A DNA stretch of 64,000 nt from Fagopyrum homotropicum (taxonomy: Eukaryota; Streptophyta; Magnoliopsida; Caryophyllales; Polygonaceae): assembly GCA_033239125.1 (NCBI GenBank), contig BSWB01000005.1:98765994-98829993 (forward strand), given 5' to 3'. The translations under genes and the position numbers were made by a program. The notes under the pieces are model-generated. The model made no database searches and was not told the DNA's origin. It saw nothing but the letters and a program-made list of their open reading frames with translations. Positions within the stretch are counted from its first letter, which is position 1; each line of letters starts with the position of its first letter. Shown piece by piece: positions 21,601 through 31,825 of the stretch.

Positions 21601-24004
21601 TGCTGAAGACATCCTCATCAAGGGTCGGCCCTTTCATCATTGTGGACAATTTGAACTTGATGTTCTCTTCTCCAATGTTGAAGGAGAGAGTCCCATTCTT
21701 GCAATCCACTAGACATCCGGAGGTGGCTAGGAAAGGCCTTCCCAAGATGATGGGAACCGGATAGTCCGCCGGAATGTCCAAGACTACAAAATCAATTGGC
21801 ACATAGAATCCTCCTAGTTGCACCGGGATGTCTTCTAGGATCCCAACTGGATGAGTGATAGAACGGTCCGCCATGTATATGGTCATCTTGACCGGTTTTG
21901 GCTCTCCTAACCCAACCTTGTTGCAAAGTGCAAGCGGTATGATGCTTACACTTGCCCCAAGATCACAAAGGGCCTCATACTTCACATCTCCCACTCCAAT
22001 TGGGACACAAAAGGAACCCGGATCTCTTAGCTTGGGAGGCATTTCCTCCTTCATTGTTTGGATCAATTCCGAGGATCTCTTGGTCATTCTTATCTCCCCA
22101 TACTCCTCCAACTTCCTTTTGTTGGAGAGTATCTCTTTCAAGAACTTGCCATATGCCGGCATTCCTAAAATGGCATCCATGAACATAATGTTAATATGTA
22201 ATTTGGACATTAGTTCAAGGAACTTACCAAAGTGACTGTCCAAACGAGCTCTTGCTCTTGATTGTGGAAACGGTAGTGGTGGCTTGTATGGAAGCGGTGC
22301 CACATACGTAGGCTCAACATCTTTGCTCTTGCCTCCATATTCTTGCAACTTTCCCTCTTCTACCACTACTTGCTTTCCCTTAGCATTGTCCTTGGGCGAA
22401 GGATCTTTCATACTCAACCCACTCCTCGTTGTAATAGCCAACACTTGGCCTCTTGGGTTGTCTTCGGTTCTTCCGGGAAGCTTTCCCGGATCTCTATGGG
22501 CTTCACCCACTTTTTGGAACACTTGCGCTTCCAAGACTTTTTGGGCTTTAGAGATTGAAGTCACGGTGCTCTCAAGACCACTCAACCTTCCAAGCAATTG
22601 CTCAAACATTATTTCGGTTCTATCCTTTAGAGGTTGAGTAAATCCGGGTGGAGGTTCTTGTGAAGCTCTTGGTGGTGGAGTTGTGCTTGTGGAAGCGGGA
22701 GGGTTCAAGGCTCCATCCGGGTTAGAGTAAGAAAATCCGGGGTGGTTGTAATTGGGCCGGTAATTGTTGAATTGCCGGTTGTTGTTGAAGTTCCTTGGGC
22801 CTTGATAATTGTTGAAGTTGCCCCTTCCCATATAATTCACATCCTCCTCCTTGGAAGACAAGTTGGCTTGTGGAAGCACTTGAGGAGTTGCTTGGTTCTT
22901 CAAAGTTGTAGCACACAACTCCCTCAAGGACTTCAATTCATTGTTGATGGCGTCAAGCTTGAAATTGCTCATGGTGACTTCACTCACCTCATATGCTCCC
23001 GCCTTTCTCCCTTCACTCTTCCTATGGGAGTATTTCTCAATCACTAGAGCTTGCTTCTCCACAAACTCCCAAGCCTCATCTACATGCTTCTCCATAAAAG
23101 TTCCACCGGAAAGAGATTGGAGCTTGAATTGGCTATCTTCATCAAGTCCTTTGAAGTAGATCTCCAATAGCTCAATTTTCGGTATGCCATGGTGTGGACA
23201 ATCAAGGAGAAGATCTTTGAACCTCTCCCAAGACTTGAATAAACTCTCTCTATCCTTCATCACGAAGGCATTGATCTTCCCTCTTAATTCGGTAGTCTTG
23301 GAAGGTGGGAAGAACTTAGTCAAAAACTCGGTTGTCATCTCCTCCCAAGTACCAACTCGCCCTTGTGGAATAGATTGATACCAAGCTAAGACTTTATCCT
23401 TAAGAGAGAAGGAAAAAGCCCTAAGCTTATGGTTGTTGCTCTCCAATCTTGGCGGTCTAAGAGTCTCCATCAAGATCTCATAATGCATCAAGTGTTGATG
23501 AGGAGACTCTCCTTCCATCCCTCCAAATTGATTATGCCGGATCATTTGTAGAACTTGAGGACGGAGCTCATAGTTGTGGGTTGCGGGATCTCCTAAGTTC
23601 ACACCCGGTCGGTGTGCTCTTTGTGCCGGATCTATACGTCTCCCTAGGGTTTGTGGCTCCTCAAATGCAATGGGAACAACCCTAACATTAGCCGCTGGTT
23701 GCGGTTGTACCACCGGTGGTGGAGGAGGTGGAGGTTGTTGACGATTAAGCTCCCCTTGTACAAGGGCTTGCCTAATCTCATCAATCTCCCTCCTAGTTGC
23801 TTCTTGCCTCTCGTTGGCAAGTCTCCTTTCTTCCTCCAAGAGCTCATCTCTTAGCCTTATTTGCTCTAAGGCTTCATCCAATTCAGCTTGGAGATCTCTT
23901 CCGGCCATCTCTTTTCCCTTTTTAATACTCTTGGATCTAGATCTAAGGGTTTTCTCCGGTTCGGGATCGAATGGAGCTAAATCCTTGCCACGAGATCTTC
24001 GCAT
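18662..24004 (-). CDS. gag-pol: Element B gag-protease-RT-RNase H-integrase polyprotein (frameshifted near its end)
   Basis: A single 1780-codon frame. It starts MRRSRGKDLAPFDPEPEK, which also marks the likely start in D. Gag core spans about 135-290 (FLTKFFPPSK, SWERFKDLLLD), with an Asn-rich region near 395-425 and ITTRSG at 524-529. Protease has CDLGAS at 680-685 and ILGRPFLATSGC near 753-764. RT spans about 1035-1300 with FMDD at 1193-1196. RNase H has D1342, E1382, D1408 and D1451. Integrase has the HHCC zinc region and D1629, D1688, E1724 (DD35E). The frame ends early after LVY because of a one-base deletion near 18680. Palindromes sit in the protease-RT linker (21319-21330, 21371-21381). 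It is the only Athila copy here with RT in an otherwise open gag-pol. Confidence 0.93.
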   Translation of the reverse strand: MRRSRGKDLAPFDPEPEKTLRSRSKSIKKGKEMAGRDLQAELDEALEQIRLRDELLEEERRLANERQEATRREIDEIRQALVQGELNRQQPPPPPPPVVQPQPAANVRVVPIAFEEPQTLGRRIDPAQRAHRPGVNLGDPATHNYELRPQVLQMIRHNQFGGMEGESPHQHLMHYEILMETLRPPRLESNNHKLRAFSFSLKDKVLAWYQSIPQGRVGTWEEMTTEFLTKFFPPSKTTELRGKINAFVMKDRESLFKSWERFKDLLLDCPHHGIPKIELLEIYFKGLDEDSQFKLQSLSGGTFMEKHVDEAWEFVEKQALVIEKYSHRKSEGRKAGAYEVSEVTMSNFKLDAINNELKSLRELCATTLKNQATPQVLPQANLSSKEEDVNYMGRGNFNNYQGPRNFNNNRQFNNYRPNYNHPGFSYSNPDGALNPPASTSTTPPPRASQEPPPGFTQPLKDRTEIMFEQLLGRLSGLESTVTSISKAQKVLEAQVFQKVGEAHRDPGKLPGRTEDNPRGQVLAITTRSGLSMKDPSPKDNAKGKQVVVEEGKLQEYGGKSKDVEPTYVAPLPYKPPLPFPQSRARARLDSHFGKFLELMSKLHINIMFMDAILGMPAYGKFLKEILSNKRKLEEYGEIRMTKRSSELIQTMKEEMPPKLRDPGSFCVPIGVGDVKYEALCDLGASVSIIPLALCNKVGLGEPKPVKMTIYMADRSITHPVGILEDIPVQLGGFYVPIDFVVLDIPADYPVPIILGRPFLATSGCLVDCKNGTLSFNIGEENIKFKLSTMMKGPTLDEDVFSIVEQEESREVVSSILIKDPLEKVLTLSMMEEGVEKDCNEEVKALEALEEEPRVGFEGHEEVLNSCKFHGRDLCSTAVKLSGQLREAGLARTTAVEVEKTVVPAVVSPGSALDDDQASRSLGGSSFALDSSHPTLFGSSPTDKGPPKLELKPLPSYLKYVFLGIDSTYPVIVNACLSDDELAKLLHELRLHRKAIGYTIDDLVGIKPSLCMHTIMMEDNHKPSIEHQRRLNPIMKEVVKKEIIKLLDAGIIYPISDSKWVSPVHVVPKKGGMTVVTNENNELIPTRTVTGWRMCIDYRKLNMASRKDHFPLPFIDQMLEMLAQHSHFCYLDGYSGFFQIPIHPDDQEKTTFTCPWGTFAYRRMPFGFCNAPATFQRCMMAIFSEYIENIMEVFMDDFSVYGSSFDNCLANLSLVLQRCEETNLVLNWEKCHFMVSEGIVLGHLVSNRGIEVDRAKIETIEKLPPPTSVKGVRSFLGHAGFYRRFIQDFSKISKPLTNLLMKDVDFVFSKDCLEAFCRLKNALVSAPIMQPPDWSLPFEIMCDASDVAVGAVLGQRKDGRTHAIYYASKTLDDAQLNYATTEKELLAVVYAFEKFRSYLVGAKVIVYTDHAAIRYLLTKKDAKPRLIRWILLLQEFDLEIRDKKGSENSVADHLSRLPLLELERDDIPIDDSFRDEQLQMVEECLFQVSSGSEPWFADIVNYLVCEEVPPGLTYAQRKKFFNDVRHYYWSKPLLFKRGPDGMFRRCIPEDEVESVIRHCHSLPCGGHASSHKTCAKVLRSGFYWPNLFRDVQVFVAACDACQRTGNISRRNKMPLNNIQEVEIFDVWGVDFMGPFPSSCGNLYILLAVDYVSRWVEAIASPTNDTKVVVRFFNRVIFPRFGTPRVIISDGGKHFTNRNFGALLAKYGVTHKVATPYHPQTSGQVEISNREIKAILEKTVSRTRKDWAMRLNDALWAYRTAFKTPIGTTPYKLVYASLATFW

Positions 24005-24121
24005 ACACCTAAAGAGTAAGAGATGTCCTGAAAAGCAAAAACATACACCAAAGAGAGATCAAAAGCAACAAGAAAGATCTACACTAATAACAATCACAAA
24101 ATAGACTCAATCTAGACCTAG

Positions 24122-24139
24122 TCCCCGGCAACGGCGCCA
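24122..24139 (-). promoter_or_regulatory. Primer-binding site of element B (tRNA-Asp type)
   Basis: Minus strand TGGCGCCGTTGCCGGGGA, the Athila PBS, 6 nt downstream of the 5' LTR. Confidence 0.9.
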
Positions 24140-24145
24140 AAAACT

Positions 24146-25926
24146 TGTTCACGCTAGGATGTAGCACAAAAAAAGCTTTACATTTATAACTCAAACTAAA
24201 TCCTAAACTACCTAGCAAAACCCGCAGTGTACGGGACGTTTGTAGTAGGGATAGTATTCCGAGGTCGAACACAAAGACTAAGGTGAGATTGATTCGATTA
24301 GTGATTAAGTCTAGTGAAGATCTAGATAAAGAAAAAAAAAAAAAAGAAAGAAACTAAGAAATGAAAAATCTCAATTGTTTTTGGTTGGTTTTCGGTGATC
24401 AATCAAAGATCACAAATCATGCGAAATATAATAATTCAACTAAGCTAACAAATCAACGCAAACAAACAAGCAAAAATACGAGATATAGATCAAAGAAAGA
24501 AAAGACGGATTCTAGGGTTTGGAAGTTCCGGTTATGGCATAGGACTCAAGCTATCTATTCGTTCCTTGGATTAACTATGTTGGGGTTAAGTGTTTCTAAA
24601 TTGGGATCAATCACCGGGTAGGTCTCATGGTCCGCTAGTCAATTCCCGAGGTCTCATCACCGGGTAAGTCTCTAAGAACCTAAGGGACGGAATTTTACTC
24701 AAATCGGATTGTTATCTAAAGATCCAACCTATCCTCACCGGGTAAGTCTCGGAAGGGTTAGTCCTAAGCTACCATCCAGCACACTTGATCCAATGGCGGC
24801 TTATTAGGCTCGCCTAACACTTAGTTGCTCACACTAGGTCACCCTAGGATAGATTTAACTCAACAAACACTTAGGATTTCAACATTCTAACAATCTAAGA
24901 CTAGATCCACCGAACCAGGGAAAATCACGGTTTGTTCTACCTAAACCACGGCCGTGGTTTGACAAGAACCAACCGTGATTCCTAACAGAGGCTACGTTTA
25001 TGCACACAAGTCATCCAAAGATAAATCTAAGTCCGTCCTATCATAGCCCTAGCCATAACCATCCTTTCCTTACCCTAGAACCACATCTATTTAGCCTACA
25101 ACGTTCATAATAGAAATCGAAATAAACAAACATAAAATCATGACATCCATTTGCAAGATGATGAAGGAAAAGAGATGAACAAGTGAACTAAAACAAAACC
25201 AAGCTGAAAATAGAATTAGAGTAACTCACAATCCTTCTTAAAGAAGGTTCAAATGGTTCATACAACTCTGGAAATAGAATCCGGAATTCTTCACTACAAA
25301 AACTATCAAGGTGTGGTAATGGTGTGTGTTCTTCTTCTCCTCTTCAATGGAGCTCTTCTTCTTCCTTTTTTTTGGCACTTTCCTTCCTAGAAAGACTTCC
25401 TTTTGAGAGAATATTTTTGATTGGAATATTTTGATAATGGAGAGCTGCTCCAAGATGCCCTTCTCAGCCAATGAAGGACCACTTTTATAACAAATTTTTG
25501 CATGAGCTGGCCATGAGAGTCGTGGCACAGCTGTCACAAGAATCTGGCAAAATCCACGGGTAGAACCACGGTCGTGGTCTTGGTCTAGACCGTGGTTTGC
25601 TCCAGAAGCTTCTTCTAGGCTCGTTGAGCCATGGTTTGATGCATGGCTTGTGTTGGCAAGGTTCCATGAGTCCTCCTTAGCCTTTAGCTTGTGTCCTAAT
25701 GAATCCGAGGGTGTTTCATCTAGATGAACGATCCTCCAACGTATCGTTTTAGCTCCTAAATCTCCCGAAATACCTATAAAGCAACGCACAAGTCCGTGTA
25801 GACGTCTATCTCGACAAAGTACGTGAATTGAGTGCAAACGTCGTGAACTATTGCTAAACCATGCATGAATGAGTGAGAAATCTATCTAAATGATTACCTA
25901 AAACTAAGCAATAAATCGTGTTATCA
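24146..25926 (-). repeat. 5' LTR of element B (1781 bp)
   Basis: TGATAACACG...GTGAACA on the minus strand. TATA-like TTATAAAAG lies at 25482-25490 and palindromes at 24946-24957 and 25566-25577. It lacks 60 bp (15401-15460 of the 3' copy), which removes one of the four GAGACTTACCCGG-like motifs. Confidence 0.93.
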
Positions 25927-25931
25927 CCCAG

Positions 25932-26240
25932 CAGCGCCACCCTTCCTGCAAACACAAACAATCTCCACCACATACACTCACCCCTTCTCCCCACTCCCCT
26001 GTCCCATCTCCGGCAATGTTTGCGACAGCAAGGAAGACATCGGAAAAGCAAAATCGCCACCACCTTCGTCGAACGGCCAAATCGCCCTTCTGCTCTTCGA
26101 CCGCCCCTGAGCCTGCAAGCTCCCGCCCCTGCGTCGAGCCGCCCCTGCGCCTGTTGCAGCCGCCCCTGCGTAAATCACGACAGAAGGTTTGCCTCTTGAT
26201 CAAATTGCTGAACTTTCTAACTTTTTACTTGATCAATTGC
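25932..26240 (+). other. Element C spacer before ORF-1 (right half)
   Basis: No gene. It continues the C spacer after element B and has more CCGCCCCTGCG motifs at about 26100-26170. ORFs on both strands are composition artefacts. Confidence 0.6.
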
Positions 26241-27580
26241 AAGAGATGGAACCACAAAGGAAATACAAGTTGACGGAAGGTGAGAAGGACCGGTAGAGGA
26301 TTGCTCAAAGCCGGGAGGTGCATGCAACCCGGTTCCTTGATGCTTCCACCTTGGAAAATCTAGGGATGTTGGAAAGTATGCAGGAATTCCTCAACAATGC
26401 CGGGTTAGGTGATTTTCTGATAAAGATCGCTCCAACACACCCTGACCTCACCAGACAGTTCATAGCAACATTCAAAATGGAGACGGAAGACCAATTGTGT
26501 ATAGGAGTTTCATTCAAGTACAACAAGAGGAAGTACACTTTGGATTACACTCAAATACAAGAGGCATTGGGAGTGACCATTGCAGCTTCCGATGACTGGA
26601 TGGAACCCATTCCGACACCGGATCTGTTGGAGTTTTGGCAGGCCGCTACTAGGTCAGAGTTTCATGCAAGGGGTGAGTACTCCAACAAATTCACTCACCC
26701 CTGTTTAAGGCTCATCTCCAAGGTCCTCATGAGTGTCTTCTGTGGACACAAGGAAGAGAATAAGGTCGCTCTTAAGGACCTTCCACTGCTATATGCTTGT
26801 CTCTCCAACGAATTTGTGCCGGATTGGGCACATCTCTTCTTCACCGCTCTAAAGCGGAATAAGAGGAATGAGCCTCGTGACATAGTGGGAGGAGGTATCA
26901 TTTCACTACTAGCTGCATGGGTGATGGATCTTCCTCCATTGGAAGAAGGTTTGGAGGCAACCTTATACAATGAGGGGTTATTGAGGAGGTGCAGGCTCCT
27001 CAGGAGAGACGGGGAGCATCGATTCTGGATCTACCTTGCAGATGGGAGTCACATCACATATCTTCCATGACGACTCCCCTTGGGAGAAGAGCTCTCCGAC
27101 CTATATGTATCGGCTGACCCTGTCCCTCCGAGACGACCTCAGGTTGATATTGTTGGGAGGTACGCAGCCGGCTCTAGCAGGGCCCACCACACTGATGAGG
27201 AGATGCCGACGGCGGGACACGATAGTCAGACCATGGAGAGTCTGCAGGCTCAGATGGTTGCTTTAACTACACAGCACCAGGCATGGCAGATAGAGTATCA
27301 GCGGTCCATGCTTGAACAACAGCAGGTGTGGCAGTCCAGCTTCGCCTCCTCCATGACCACCCACTTTGACCGCCGTCAAGATGCTTGGTAGGCGGCTCAT
27401 CGGCAGCAGTTGGAGACTCAGCAGCTAGCTTGGCAGGCTAGCTATGAGACTTCATTTCGAGAGAGGATGGAGGCTCAGGAGGACCGGATTGACACCCTTC
27501 ACCGCCGGCATGAGCACTTCTTCCGCCATTTCCCTTACCCGCCGGAGGAGGGTCCTGGTGGTCCATCTGAACCACCCTAG
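26241..27580 (+). pseudogene. Element C post-pol gene (Athila ORF-1 type), several nonsense codons
   Basis: The ORF-1-type domain is clear from 26318 (ATRFLDASTLENLGML, FSTYKYNK-like core, YTLDYTQIQEALGV, HPCLRLISKVLMSVFCGH, DIVGGGIISLLAAWVM). The same frame is broken by TAG at 26294-26296, TGA at 27068-27070 and TAG near 27389, then runs to the stop at about 27580. The C-terminal part has a Gln-rich helical segment (QRSMLEQQQVWQSS) and ends in FFRHFPYPPEEG, a Pro/aromatic tail like those in A and D. The true start is uncertain; an ATG near 26244 is possible. Function unknown. Confidence 0.8.
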
Positions 27581-28107
27581 TGAGGGGTACATTTCTTTCC
27601 CTTCTCCCACATTTATCTTTGACTCATTTTCACTTTGAGGACAAAGTGCACTTCAAGTATGGGGGAGGGATATATATCATTGCTTGTACAGTTTGTTAGT
27701 TGTTTTTGACATTTTGTTTTGAAATCAGTTTCAAAAAAAAAGCCAAAGAAATGAACAAGGCATGAAAAAATCCTTGGATAAACCGAAAACCCGAAACGGC
27801 GGTTTAGGTAAAAAGAAGGTAGTCCGACCAACCTTAGGTTGGTGCAAATTTGGACTTGAGGGATGTGAGCTTAAGAGAGAAAAGAAGAAGAGTGGCAAGG
27901 TGAAAACCGAAAGGGCGCCTTGGCAAGATGAGCGACACCGAGAGTAGGTTTCCCTTCCGGCGTTTTGGCGACATAAGAAGGGGAGTCATAAGGAGGTTGT
28001 CCGGGTAGGCCACTCTTGGAGCGATAAGGATGGTAGTATCTTCTTTTTCTCACATTTCCTCTCTTTTTCCTTCTTTCTTTCTTGGTTTTTCTCTTGGCTG
28101 TCATTTG
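27581..28107 (+). other. Element C 3' untranslated region
   Basis: No gene. It lacks a recognisable copy of the conserved block seen in A, B, D and E. A stretch near 27640-27670 (AAGTATGGGGGAGGG) resembles an internal polypurine tract. Confidence 0.55.
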
Positions 28108-28128
28108 TTTTACTCGGGACGAGTAAAA
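28108..28128 (+). promoter_or_regulatory. Pre-PPT hairpin (element C), covarying
   Basis: TTTTACTCG-GGA-CGAGTAAAA is a perfect 9-bp stem 20 nt before the 3' LTR. It has one more compensated pair change than the B version. Confidence 0.75.
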
Positions 28129-28133
28129 GGTCT

Positions 28134-28148
28134 AAGTATGGGGGAGTT
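28134..28148 (+). promoter_or_regulatory. Polypurine tract of element C
   Basis: AAGTATGGGGGAGTT directly precedes the TG of the 3' LTR. Confidence 0.75.
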
Positions 28149-28581
28149 TGATAGGTGATGGAATCACTATCATTTAGGGTAGTTTTTAGAGTCTTTTTAT
28201 TGCATTAGTGTCGGTTTATGCTACTAACTCCTTGGTCCAGAAGAAGAAGATCAAAAGAAGCTAAGGAATGAGTTATAAGCACTTAAGAGCAAATATCGAT
28301 CAAGAAGCAAAGTTTATGTTGCTCCACCGCCCCCGCGGGCCCTTGCAGCCGCCCCAGCAGGTGGCACTTCCCACTGAAACGCTCCCAGCACCTTCACCAG
28401 CGCCGGCCAAGATGCAGGTCACCGCCCCTGCGCCACCCATCAGCGCCCCTGTGGTGACTTGCCTTGACAAGACGAAGGTCAGCTCCCCTGCGCCTCCCAC
28501 TGCGCCCTGCCTGCGCCTCGCCTTGGGAGTTGGAAGGCGAAGAGTCTGTGTCACTGCCCCTGCGTTGGCCTTAAAGGCGCC
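28149..28581 (+). repeat. 3' LTR of element C, first piece
   Basis: Matches the first 430 bp of the 5' LTR. It ends at the GCGCC target duplication of element D (28577-28581). Confidence 0.92.
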
Positions 28582-30337
28582 TGTTCGCTCCAAACGGTGT
28601 GTGCAAGCTTTAAATTTATAACCCTAGACTTAAGCTTAAAACAAGGATGCGAACCCGCAGTGTACGGGTCAATCGTAGTAAAAGCAAGAAAATTCCAGGG
28701 GTCGATCACAGGGACTCGGTGAAACGGAGTCAATACGGTATGCTAATGTCAATGCTAACCACAAGAGCAATTAACACAATCAAAGATGAATAAGATGTCA
28801 AATAAAGCAAACATGCAATTCTAGGGATTAAGGCGTCTAGTTGTGGTTCCAACTCAAGATCTATAGATAAGCGGACAAAGCTGAGATTTTTGCGTGGGGA
28901 AGGTGTTTCTAAAGTGGAGTAGATCACCGGGTAAGTCTCACTACACACTAATCCTAAACCGTAACTCCTATTACCGGGTAAGTCTCAAGGAATCAAGATA
29001 AAGAATTATAACCTCAAACTAACATACCACCTAAGGGAATAGAATCAACCTTTACCGGGTAAGTCTCAGGCTAACTCACAAAGATGGGATGGAAGCACAC
29101 TCAAACCCCAATAAAGGATAAACCTTTATTACCTACACTTACGATCGTTGATACACAAACTAAGGAATTACCGGGTAAGTCTCATCCTAAGCTTGCATTG
29201 AACCAGGAAGGCGTAATAAGAATAGGATTTGGCAAACTCTAACACTTAACTCTCAGTTTAAGGTCGGATAAGTCACCTCGGTCAGCCAGTTACCACCTCG
29301 GCCGAAATGTTCATCGACTGAACGAGATGCTTAGGGTTAAGGTTAAAGACTCGAACTTTCAGGATCCTACTGGAATCTAAGATTATTCTATCATTGTTTT
29401 CCCCACAACCTTCAGCCAATCACCCTAGAATCACACAAGGAAATTAGCCACTCATCATCATAGTGAAAGTATTAAATGTAAGGGAAGAAGGTGAATATTT
29501 GAACAAAGAAGAATTTAAGGAAAAGACTTCAATAACTGAATCAAATATCACAACAAAAGTGTTCCTTGGATAATAATCCAACAAGATAAGAAAACAATTG
29601 AGGGAGTTGAAGACAATCTTACAAAACCCTCCAAAAGCTATAAAAGCTATAGTCTTCAATCTTCCTTCAACCTTCAAAAAGGTTCTTCGAAAAGCTCCCA
29701 AATTGGAGTAGGCGGCTTGCTTGCGCTGATAGCGGATGTATGCGGGCTGTGGTATGCGAGATCTAAGCCTCCTCCGATTTGTGGAAAATCCAACCCTTTT
29801 TATAGGAAAATAACCCTCCAAAGATAATAAATCTTCGAAAGATATTATCCCATAAATATAGGTAAAATATATGATTCTGCATATCTCCTTCCTTCCAGAA
29901 GCCAAGCCCAAAAATATAAGATCACTTTCCAATTTTAAAAGATCTCAGCCAGGAATAAAATATTCTCGCCGCGTCCTAGGTATTCGCCTCGGTCGAGTCG
30001 GCTTCTCTGGATCACCTCGGTCGAGATGAATCTCTGGTCAACCGAGGTGACTCACAACTGAATGTAGAATCTCTCAAAACTGGTCCAAAGTGAATCCTTA
30101 CTTCATGGCTATGCTTCCTGGATGTAGCTCCAAATGACTCATGACTCCTTTTGCTCCTTTTTGATGCGAAACGTGCCATTTTACCTGCAATTACAACGAA
30201 ACTAGGTGTAGACCTCGATTCTCGCAAAGGTAGATGAAATGGTAAAAGAATCACATATTATACATACAAACATGCGGATTATTGAAGATAAAACGTCCAA
30301 ACAAACCCCAAAATATAGACTATAATTCATGCTATCA
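28582..30337 (-). repeat. Element D LTR 1 (3' terminal LTR)
   Basis: TGATAGCATG...GAGCGAACA on the minus strand, the same LTR family as E. TATA CTATAAAAA lies at 29797-29805. Four GAGACTTACCCGGTAA motifs lie at about 28924-28939, 28971-28986, 29052-29067 and 29168-29183. CCTCG-NN-CGAGG-type motifs occur near 29274, 29296, 29985 and 30016. I saw no difference from LTR 2. Confidence 0.93.
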
Positions 30338-31825
30338 AAATACCTCATACTTAGCCCTTGCTTGTCCCCAAGCAAGTTCCTCATATAGAAGACAAGATAG
30401 AATGGATTATTAGTCAATAAAATCGATGAAAAAAAAAATCTTTCAAAAACATTTTATGGTGTGCAACTATCATAGATCACTCTAAGAGAATACTTCCTGG
30501 AATTTAGAAACTCAATATGCTCAAAACATTTTATAAATATAGGAAAGTTGTTCATCTTTGCATAAAATCATAGAATGCATAATAAATCATAATTATCAAA
30601 ATTAATCATGTATAATCCAGTTTAAACTACTAAGTCAATCAACAAGCTCAAGGTCTCAAGGGCTTCCCAAAAGAAAGGTCAAGAAACGTGTAGGGTAGGG
30701 ATGTATGTAAGGTAATGTGGTGCTAGAATCCGGGAAAAGGATGAACTTCACTTTCACTTTGACTTGCAACATCTTCCACCAATAAGCTTTGCTTATCTCA
30801 CACTTTTTCTTTTTACTTTACTTTTTGGGATGCATGGACAGAGGTGCACAATAACCGAAGCCTAGGAGATCCGCAATCATCAATTTCTCGAGATGCATCA
30901 AACCCTTGATGCACATACCATGACCCGTTAGGAATATCGCTCAATCCGACTTTGGCAAGACACAAACACCCGGCTATGTGAATGGTGCCGAGTTACTCAT
31001 CTTCATGATTGACTTCCCCAAACCTATTATTGCTTTCTAACACTTTCGCTTTCAGCCACTTCTCAACTTTTGACTTGCTTTCACCACTTCGCTTGCTTCC
31101 AAATTCCCGGATAGGTAAAGGGAGGCAAAATGTATATGAGGGGCTAAGCATGATCAAGCAGAAGAAGAAGAGAGAATGAATTGCCTTGGTCTTTCCAAGA
31201 AGAAAGTGAGAGAACTTATCCTGCAGTGTCAACCTTCAAATTCAACATAATTTGGATAAAAACGAAGAATTAAACATGCCAATAATTTCAAACAAATCAT
31301 TTAGCAACTTAATCACTTCATAAAACCTTTTAAACACATAAAGGATTTAAAACCAGTCAGTAAACAAGATCTTCACTGAGATCATATCCAGATAAGTAAC
31401 ACAAAAATTGTTTTCGAAAACTCTCAGTTAACACACCTCGGTCGAGATGTTCTTGGTTCAACCGAGGTGAAACACCTCGTTTCGCCAGAATCTCCCCGGT
31501 CGAGGTCGAAAAAAAAAATTTTTTTTTTTTTTTTTTTTTTTTCTTCAGTTTCGACGTTTTTTCAATCAAATAACCTGTAAGTATGCATGCAATCTCAGAT
31601 AAACATATAAATGCAGAAGTGAAGCATAAATATAAATATCCAGTCAATAAAATACATCAAGTAGTCGAATACATCAAGTAGTCACATAGTCAAATAATAC
31701 AGACAAATACCCCATACTTGAGACACACTGTCCCAGTGGGTATAATAAAAGTCTAAATGAAAGAGGACTCACCGGATAAAGAGCTGAACTGCATAAAAAT
31801 ATAATAAATAAAACTCTGCAGCTCC
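30338..31825 (-). other. Element D unit 1: 3' untranslated region and polypurine tract
   Basis: No gene. It contains the polypurine tract (AAGTATGAGGTATTTT, 30338-30353), the pre-PPT hairpin, the conserved block at 30834-31026, palindromes near 31434-31500, and an A/T homopolymer at about 31509-31541. Small ORFs here are spurious. Confidence 0.75.
30357..30376 (-). promoter_or_regulatory. Pre-PPT hairpin (element D unit 1)
   Basis: CTTGCTTG-GGGA-CAAGCAAG on the minus strand, 19 nt before LTR 1. Confidence 0.75.

Larger units (their letters stand above)
14737..25926 (-). mobile_element. Athila-type element B (11.2 kb), nearly intact pol
   Basis: Two LTRs (24146-25926 as 5' and 14737-16574 as 3') flank PBS, gag-pol, the conserved 3' block, pre-PPT hairpin and polypurine tract. 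The TSD CCCAG lies at 14732-14736 and 25927-25931. No ORF-1 gene is present. The LTRs differ by a 60-bp deletion and several substitutions, and the 3' LTR has mutated ends (TAATAACACG and GTGGACA), so the insertion is not recent. Confidence 0.95.

Noticed and set aside
14951..25837. Repeated ORFs in both B LTRs (14951-15211 and 24361-24621; 15994-16485 and 25238-25837)
   Set aside because: They are the same LTR sequence twice, cross the promoter region, and lack any domain; duplication by LTR identity explains them.
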